Part shown: piece after piece, positions 32,573 to 37,711 of the stretch
Layout of the letters: each line of letters begins with the position of its first letter
Position numbering within the stretch: the stretch's first letter is position 1
NCBI GenBank assembly: GCA_002791595.1
Contig: PFXJ01000129.1
Span: 1-37,711, forward strand
DNA: 37,711 nucleotides
Reading direction: 5' to 3'
Source of the DNA: a candidate division Zixibacteria bacterium CG_4_9_14_3_um_filter_46_8
GTDB taxonomy: Bacteria; Zixibacteria; MSB-5A5; UM-FILTER-46-8
Notes under the pieces: model-generated
What the model was told of the DNA's origin: nothing
The model's input: the letters and a program-made list of their open reading frames with translations, nothing else
Database searches by the model: none
Position numbers and translations under genes: made by a program

Positions 32573-33310
32573 TTGATCAGGGCGGAGGCGATTACTAAAC
32601 TTTTCCATGACAAGAAGCGGGGCGAGATAGTTGCCGTCAACAAGCTAAGTTTCGCATGTAAATCGGGAATGATTTTGGGGGTTCTGGGATTGAATGGCGC
32701 CGGGAAAACCACTGCTTTAAGGATATTGGCGACGCTCCTCAAGCCAAGTTCCGGCACCGCTTTCATAAATAACATTGATGTTGTCAAATATCCCGATAAA
32801 GCCAAAGCTCAAATAGGATTCATTTCGAGTGATACGGGTCTTTATCGCAGATTGACCCCAAGAGAGATAGTTGGCTATTTTGGCGAGCTCTATGGAATCA
32901 GCCGTCAGGAATCAGCCATTCGGCTAAAGGAATATTCGGAGATATTGGGGATGGATGATTTCCTTGATACCAAAGTTGATAAGCTGTCCACAGGGCAGAA
33001 GCAAAAGGTCTCGATTACCCGTACAATGCTTCATAATCCACCAATCCTGATAATGGATGAGCCAACTGCCGGTTTGGATATTGTGGCATCAGCTCATATC
33101 GTGGAGCTGATCCGCCGCGCCAAATCTCAAAACAGGGCGATCATTTTCTCAACTCACATCATGCACGAGGCTCAAAGGCTATGCGATGAGATTCTGATCA
33201 TCCACAACGGAATGGCGACGCGGAACGGCACCATTGAGAAACTTAGAATGGAAACCGGAATTGAGGACTTAGATCAGATCTTCCTCGATTCGGTCGGAGA
33301 TTTGGATTGA
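32573..33310 (+). CDS. NatA-type ABC transporter ATP-binding protein
   Basis: A 245-aa ATPase with Walker A GLNGAGKTT, signature LSTGQKQKVSITRTM, Walker B ILIMDEPTAGLD and H-loop STHIMHEAQ. LSTGQ instead of LSGGQ and the segment RRLTPREIVGYFGELYGI are typical of NatA-like ABC-2 exporters. The TTG start has AAAGGA upstream. It overlaps the permease gene by 4 nt (TTGA). Confidence 0.93.
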   Translation: MIRAEAITKLFHDKKRGEIVAVNKLSFACKSGMILGVLGLNGAGKTTALRILATLLKPSSGTAFINNIDVVKYPDKAKAQIGFISSDTGLYRRLTPREIVGYFGELYGISRQESAIRLKEYSEILGMDDFLDTKVDKLSTGQKQKVSITRTMLHNPPILIMDEPTAGLDIVASAHIVELIRRAKSQNRAIIFSTHIMHEAQRLCDEILIIHNGMATRNGTIEKLRMETGIEDLDQIFLDSVGDLD

Positions 33311-34497
33311 GTAAAGTTTGGACGATTTACCGCAAAGAATTGCTCGATATTTTGCGGGATAGACGCACGATCATATCGATGGTAGTGATTCCCATAGTCT
33401 TATTCCCCGCAATGACGATTGGATTCAGTGCGCTGGTGAGCATGCAACTGAAAAAATCGCAAGCGGAGATCCAAAAAATATCCGTTGATGGCGCTGAGAA
33501 TTTTCCCGAACTTCTTGATCGCCTCGAGAAAGCTAAGGAGTTGGAAGTGGCGCCATCGACTGATTATCGCTTGGCTATTACCCAAAAGAAACTTTCAGCC
33601 GCTATCGTCATTCCAGATTCTGCGGACTTGAAAATACAATCCGGTGATTCAGCCGAAATTGACGTTTATTTTGATGCCGCAGAAGTCAAATCGGAATTTG
33701 CCAAAGATAAGGTCCTCAAAATCCTGAGTGAGTTTGCAGATAGTATTATTGCCAAAAGATTGGAGACTCTAGGGGCCAAACCAGAAATGCTTCGTCCGCT
33801 TCCGATTAAGTCTCACAACATCGCCTCCGAGGAGAAGATGTCGGGCTTCGTGCTAGCGATATTTCTGCCCTATATGATTATAATTCTGACTATGATAGGG
33901 GCGACCTATCCCGCAATCGATTTGACTGCCGGGGAAAAGGAAAGAGGAACATTGGAAACGATCCTCGCCTCGCCGGCATCGAGGTTTGACATTGCGGCAG
34001 GGAAATTCCTGACAATATTCACAGCATCAATTATCACCGCACTGTTGTCAGTTACGTCTTTAACTGCCACCATTGGATTAGGTATTGCCAGTTTTGCGGA
34101 AATGGGACAATCTCCAATCGCGTTTAGGATGCAGCCATTGGCGTTTGTGGTTTTGGTGATCCTGATGATACCGGTTTCCTGCCTGTTCTCATCAGTACTT
34201 ATGACTATTTCATTATTTGCCAAGAGCTATAAAGAAGCCCAAAGTTATATAACCCCGGCGATGTTCGTCGTGATTCTTCCGGCAATGGTGTCTTTTATCC
34301 CCGGTGTGGAGTTAGATTTCAAATTGTCGATAGTACCGATTGTCAATGTCAGTCTGGTAGCGAAAGAGGCTCTAATGGGGAACTTCCGATGGGGATATTT
34401 GGTTTCAGTTTTCTTATCTACAGCTTTGCTGGCTTCCATCGCAGTTTTTGTCGCGAAGCGGCAATTCGAGCGTGAGGAGGTGCTTTTCAGGATTTAA
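33307..34497 (+). CDS. NatB-like ABC-2 permease
   Basis: A 396-aa permease. It begins WTIYRKELLDILRDRRTIISMVVIPIVLFPAMT (first helix), has a periplasmic domain (about 45–180), then five helices in the C-terminal half with the ABC-2 signature AGEKERGTLETILASPASR. It pairs with the NatA-like ATPase, possibly exporting Na+ or another small cation, or an amphipathic compound; the substrate is not readable. It starts with TTG overlapping the ATPase stop. The phosphatase gene follows after 3 nt. Confidence 0.9.
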   Translation: MSKVWTIYRKELLDILRDRRTIISMVVIPIVLFPAMTIGFSALVSMQLKKSQAEIQKISVDGAENFPELLDRLEKAKELEVAPSTDYRLAITQKKLSAAIVIPDSADLKIQSGDSAEIDVYFDAAEVKSEFAKDKVLKILSEFADSIIAKRLETLGAKPEMLRPLPIKSHNIASEEKMSGFVLAIFLPYMIIILTMIGATYPAIDLTAGEKERGTLETILASPASRFDIAAGKFLTIFTASIITALLSVTSLTATIGLGIASFAEMGQSPIAFRMQPLAFVVLVILMIPVSCLFSSVLMTISLFAKSYKEAQSYITPAMFVVILPAMVSFIPGVELDFKLSIVPIVNVSLVAKEALMGNFRWGYLVSVFLSTALLASIAVFVAKRQFEREEVLFRI

Positions 34498-34500
34498 TCT

Positions 34501-36243
34501 ATGGACAAAGCTACATTATTATTAGAGGCGGCGGATATTCTAAATTCAAATCTCAAGGTGAAATCCTTGCTTGAGAATATTTTGAATATCACTTTGAGAT
34601 ATATGAATGCTGCCGCCGCTTCGGTTTTTCTTATCAATGACCGGTTGAAACGACTGGAATTATATTTGATGGCCGGGGAAGAGAACCCTAAGATTTGGGG
34701 TTCGCAATTATCATTGGGACAGGGTATTGCGGGATGGGTGGCGGAAAATGGCGAAGCGGTGATCAGCGATGATGCCCGATCCGATCCCCGTTTCTATGCG
34801 GGGTTTGAAGATATGGCCGCTTTCAAAACCGGGGCGTTACTGTGTGTGCCCATTAGGAGACGGGAAAAGATTCTGGGCGTTGTGGAGGCCTTGAATCCTC
34901 AGGGAGGCGCCAAATTTAGCCAGGATGATCTGGAAACCTTGATGGCTTTATCGGGGGAGATGGCAATCTCCCTGGAGAATGCCATGCTTATTGAGAAATT
35001 TGAAAAAAATAGCCGTGAGAAAGAGCTCCTCTTCGAAATCAGCAAAAAGCTTAATACTTTTTTGGAGCTCGATAGCATACTCGATACCATTTTGGATGGT
35101 CTATCTGAAGTTATCGAATATGATATGGCCGCAATTTTCCTAGTTGATCCAATTACTGGTTTGATAAATCCTGAAGTCGAGAAGTCAAAAACCAGGGGAA
35201 GCGATGAATTTTATCCTGAAAATTTCCTCATCAAACTTGGTGACGGGCTTGTTGGATGGGTTGCCAAGAATGGCCAGAGCGTGCTGGTTCCCGATGTGAC
35301 CGCTGACCAGCGATACATTGAATTTCGTTCAAAAACAGCCTCTGAAATGGTTGTTCCGATCAAGAGCAATAAGGGCGTGGTGGGAGTGCTGAATATCGAA
35401 GGCGATGAAGCGAATAAATACTCCGATGAGGACTTGAAGCTTCTGGAGATTTTCGCTGGCCACGCCGCAGTGGCGATCGAACGCGCTCAATTGTTGGATG
35501 AGCTGTTGAGCAAGAGAAAATTGGAAGAAGAGCTAAAAATCGCCCGCAGGATCCAGCTAACTTTTCTGCCTTCCAAGCAACCGGAGATAGCGGGGTATGA
35601 CATTTGGGCAATTAATCGTTCGTATGATGAAGTGGGCGGAGACTACTATGATTTCATTCCGATTGTGGAAAATCAGTATGGCATCGCCGTGGGAGATGTA
35701 GCTGGAAAAGGGATTCCAGCCGCAATTATTATGGCCGCCTTTCGATCCAGCTTAAAGGCTGAAATCAGAAACAACTTTGCAATCCGGACAATTTTGTATA
35801 AGGTAAATAACCTGCTATTTGAGAGCATTGAGCCGGGAAATTACGTAACTGCCGTCTATGGGGTTCTTGATTCTCAAAACTCGATATTTACTTTTTCCAA
35901 TGCCGGTCATAATCCGCCGATATTCATACGTGCCGATGGCCGCTATGAGGAATTATCTATCGGCGGGATGGCCCTCGGAATTATTCCGGATTGCCAATAC
36001 ATTGAAAAGCCAATCTATTTGAGCTTAGGTGACATTATCGTGTTTTATACCGATGGCGTTACTGAAACATTCAATTCAAGTGAAGAGGAATACGGAGTTG
36101 AGAGGTTGATAAGGATCGTAATGGGTTCATCGGGATGTTCTGCAAATGAGATCTCTTCCAAAATTTTAGGGGATCTGGAAGTATTCCGGAATGGAATCTC
36201 TCAGACCGATGACTATACCTTAATTATTATGAAAAAACTATAA
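34501..36243 (+). CDS. GAF-GAF-PP2C (SpoIIE/RsbU-type) protein phosphatase
   Basis: A 580-aa cytoplasmic protein. GAF 1 is at about 18–160 (LGQGIAGWVAENGEAVISDDARSD), GAF 2 at about 180–335 (LGDGLVGWVAKNGQSVLVPDVTAD), a coiled linker at about 335–350 (LLSKRKLEEELKIARRIQ), and a PP2C-like phosphatase at about 370–580. Metal-site motifs are GGDYYDF, VGDVAGKGIPAA, FYTDGVTE and DDYTLIIM. Such proteins dephosphorylate anti-anti-sigma factors in partner-switching systems, with GAF domains sensing a ligand. No anti-sigma or STAS gene is in the window. It is directly downstream of the ABC exporter genes and probably co-transcribed. Confidence 0.95.
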   Translation: MDKATLLLEAADILNSNLKVKSLLENILNITLRYMNAAAASVFLINDRLKRLELYLMAGEENPKIWGSQLSLGQGIAGWVAENGEAVISDDARSDPRFYAGFEDMAAFKTGALLCVPIRRREKILGVVEALNPQGGAKFSQDDLETLMALSGEMAISLENAMLIEKFEKNSREKELLFEISKKLNTFLELDSILDTILDGLSEVIEYDMAAIFLVDPITGLINPEVEKSKTRGSDEFYPENFLIKLGDGLVGWVAKNGQSVLVPDVTADQRYIEFRSKTASEMVVPIKSNKGVVGVLNIEGDEANKYSDEDLKLLEIFAGHAAVAIERAQLLDELLSKRKLEEELKIARRIQLTFLPSKQPEIAGYDIWAINRSYDEVGGDYYDFIPIVENQYGIAVGDVAGKGIPAAIIMAAFRSSLKAEIRNNFAIRTILYKVNNLLFESIEPGNYVTAVYGVLDSQNSIFTFSNAGHNPPIFIRADGRYEELSIGGMALGIIPDCQYIEKPIYLSLGDIIVFYTDGVTETFNSSEEEYGVERLIRIVMGSSGCSANEISSKILGDLEVFRNGISQTDDYTLIIMKKL

Positions 36244-36299
36244 AAGCACCGGTATCTTCTAATAATACTATAATTATGGCGACTTATTCCAGAAAATCC

Positions 36300-36328
36300 T
36301 TGACAATCTGCCGGATTACCTTTAATTT
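36300..36328 (+). promoter_or_regulatory. Sigma70-like promoter, long leader to the secreted protein
   Basis: TTGACA (36300–36305), a 17-nt spacer and TAATTT (36323–36328): the same boxes and spacing as the kbl promoter. The next convincing start is the GTG at 36782, implying a leader of about 445 nt. Confidence 0.5.
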
Positions 36329-36781
36329 ATCGCTACATAAAAAGGGAATTTCTTTATTTCGACAAGGGACGTCGAAGGTCTCTGAAAATATCATTTATTC
36401 AATCATTGTGGTCAGGTTGGTTGGGGTTGTTTGTAATCTGCCTTAGGATCACTTGGATTGAGGTGATATGTTCGGTGACTGCCAGTGATTGCTCGAGTAT
36501 CTTTGAAGCAAGATTTACGGAGCGGATTTCCATCTAAGTGAGTCCGCGCGGACCGCATCTCTGATGAGTAATCATGGTAAACTAAACTGAATAATTTTAT
36601 ATTCGGTTTCCATTCTTTGTAATCGATATTTCTTCTCATTTTCGCTGTTTGGGATTAGTCATGCACTCAAGCGTAGATCAAATTGATATCCATCTATCAG
36701 AAAGGAGGTATGTCCAAGAGATTCAATTTTATTTCTTTCAAAGCGTATTTTAAGCAACAATCAAATGTAAGGAGATGAATT
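36329..36781 (+). other. Long untranslated leader or gap, with a possible 22-codon ORF
   Basis: No standard gene is seen. A 12-bp palindrome GTCCGCGCGGAC lies at 36542–36553. Near the 3' end, AAAGGAGGT is followed after 1 nt beyond GGAGG by an ATG (36710) that opens a basic 22-codon ORF ending at 36778, 3 nt before the next start codon. The spacing is too short for normal initiation there, so a leader peptide is only possible. The minus ORF at 36412–36639 has no recognisable features. Confidence 0.35.
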
Positions 36782-37711
36782 GTGAGAAGACTTTTGTCGT
36801 CTTTGGTAGCCATCGCATTTTTGGTATTTGGTACTTATGCGATGGCAAGCAATTGGGATGCGGCATCAGTGGCATTTGATCCCGCACCACTTGTTAATCC
36901 TGAGGTCGGTAATATCCCTACGATTACCACTTACACACCTACATTGCAGATCCAGTTTCCTCATTATTTCAGCAGCCAGGCCCAGGGAATCACTTGGGAT
37001 GGCACCTACTATTATGCCTGCGGATATGATGCGGCCGTCGAGACCTACGATGCCAATGGCGGCTTTGTGCGTTCTGTAACTATCGGAATAAACGCTGTCC
37101 GCAGTGTCTGGATGTACAATAATCAACTCTATTTGAAAGGGCTGTCGTTAGATTTATTTACGGTTGATCCCGTTACAGGAACAACTACTACGGTAATGCC
37201 CGGTTTCTTTCACGACACCAATGCTGAATGTTGCTACCTCAATGGTTATGTCTATGAGCACTTAGCCGGCACGATCTGGAAGATTGACATAACCAATGGG
37301 ACCACGGTTCAGACCATAACCTTAAGTCCCAATTATGTCTATGGCTATCCGATTGCCACCAACGGGACTCACCTTTTCTTCGAAGGAGCGTTCACGGGCA
37401 CCACTATCTATGTCTATAATTTCGATGGTAGCTATGTGGAATCATTTGCGGTCCCGTATGGCGATTGGAGCTGGACGCTTTCGTATTGCAATAATATGCT
37501 GTTCACCGGCGACCATGGACCAGGGGGAAACTGGTACGGATACTCTCTGGGTGGGGCTACGTGCAGCGATGTTAATATGGTTTCCGACACCTCGCCGGTT
37601 ATTGTTCCCAGAGGAGGAACTTTCGGGTACACCGGTTATCTCAATAACCCTCTGCCTGATCCAGTTGCGCATGACGTCTGGGTGGGAGTCAACTATCAGA
37701 ATGTCTTCCAC
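36782..37711 (+). CDS. Secreted beta-rich protein (partial, runs off the right edge)
   Basis: Missing from the ORF track because no stop occurs before the window end. The GTG at 36782 has AAGGAG 7 nt upstream and opens 310 codons. Residues 1–about 22 are a signal peptide (VRRLLSSLVAIAFLVFGTYA, cleavage after AMA). The mature part is rich in Gly, Thr, Tyr and Asn, with repeated strand-like units such as GITWDGTYYYACGYDAAVETYD, LFTVDPVTGTTTTV, IWKIDITNGTTVQTI and IYVYNFDGSYVESF. This spacing resembles beta-propeller blades, as in NHL/YncE-like proteins. No catalytic motif is visible, and the C-terminus, where a sorting or dockerin domain could lie, is outside the window. Confidence 0.88.
   Translation, partial: MRRLLSSLVAIAFLVFGTYAMASNWDAASVAFDPAPLVNPEVGNIPTITTYTPTLQIQFPHYFSSQAQGITWDGTYYYACGYDAAVETYDANGGFVRSVTIGINAVRSVWMYNNQLYLKGLSLDLFTVDPVTGTTTTVMPGFFHDTNAECCYLNGYVYEHLAGTIWKIDITNGTTVQTITLSPNYVYGYPIATNGTHLFFEGAFTGTTIYVYNFDGSYVESFAVPYGDWSWTLSYCNNMLFTGDHGPGGNWYGYSLGGATCSDVNMVSDTSPVIVPRGGTFGYTGYLNNPLPDPVAHDVWVGVNYQNVFH

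Noticed and set aside
36412-36639. 75-aa minus-strand ORF in the last intergenic gap
   Set aside because: No ribosome-binding site, signal, domain or neighbour supports it.
37442-37711. Minus-strand ORFs at the right edge
   Set aside because: Opposite the clear plus-strand secreted protein, which has a signal peptide, a good ribosome-binding site and an open frame to the edge.
1-37711. tRNA or rRNA genes
   Set aside because: No cloverleaf with a T-loop GTTCRA pattern and no rRNA-like segment was recognised by eye; a tRNAscan run would be decisive.

Overview
ORGANISM. The genes suggest a Gram-negative, probably anaerobic or microaerophilic bacterium of an FCB-type candidate phylum (Zixibacteria/Latescibacterota-like). 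Evidence: a TonB/ExbB/ExbD envelope system, a TolC–HlyD–MacB-like exporter, two GWxTD-domain secreted proteins, a YIP1-family membrane protein, a rubrerythrin and a bacterial microcompartment (BMC) gene set. The phylum is inferred from gene content only. Coding is dense, operons overlap by 1–8 nt, and GTG/TTG starts are common. Sigma70-like promoters of the form TTGAC(A)-N17-TA(A/T)NNT are visible in several gaps.

LAYOUT. 1–720: the 5' part of an IS110-family transposase, read leftward off the window edge and absent from the ORF track, then its non-coding flank and a cluster of nested hairpins. 730–5228: BMC locus. It holds three BMC-P (EutN/CcmL) vertex genes, a CoA-acylating aldehyde dehydrogenase with an N-terminal encapsulation-like helix, a CorA-type transporter, and an unusual fusion of an XRE helix-turn-helix to a PduT-like tandem BMC shell protein. 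5246–9287 (minus): lipoprotein of the alkaline-phosphatase fold, pfkA and moeA as one operon. 9484–12692: small membrane protein, GT4 glycosyltransferase, an intergenic MITE-like element, and kbl. 12992–15498: AAA+ ATPase convergent with rubrerythrin; the rubrerythrin leader carries a possible terminator/antiterminator pair. 16030–21540: small membrane protein, TPR protein, membrane protein, ExbB, ExbD, ExbD, TonB. 21541–22763: a single type I-C-like CRISPR repeat, a small membrane protein and an atypical AlaX-like editing protein. 23037–32454: YIP1, TolC, HlyD, ABC ATPase, two MacB-type permeases and two GWxTD proteins, likely one operon. 32573–36243: NatA/NatB-like ABC exporter plus a GAF-GAF-PP2C phosphatase. 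36782–end: a secreted protein cut by the window edge, also absent from the ORF track.

HOW THE PARTS WORK TOGETHER. The BMC genes would supply pentameric vertices, one pseudohexameric tile and the core aldehyde dehydrogenase of a metabolosome. No BMC-H gene or signature aldehyde-generating enzyme lies in the window, so the rest must be elsewhere, perhaps left of the IS110 copy. The HTH–BMC-T fusion is the most unusual gene: it could tie shell assembly to transcription, or tether shells to DNA. The right half is mostly envelope transport machinery.

REPEATS. Several gaps hold nested-palindrome elements bounded by GTAGG(T/C) ... (G/A)CCTAC ends. They sit at or directly after stop codons, and the corA and kbl stop codons lie inside the GTAGGTC end.
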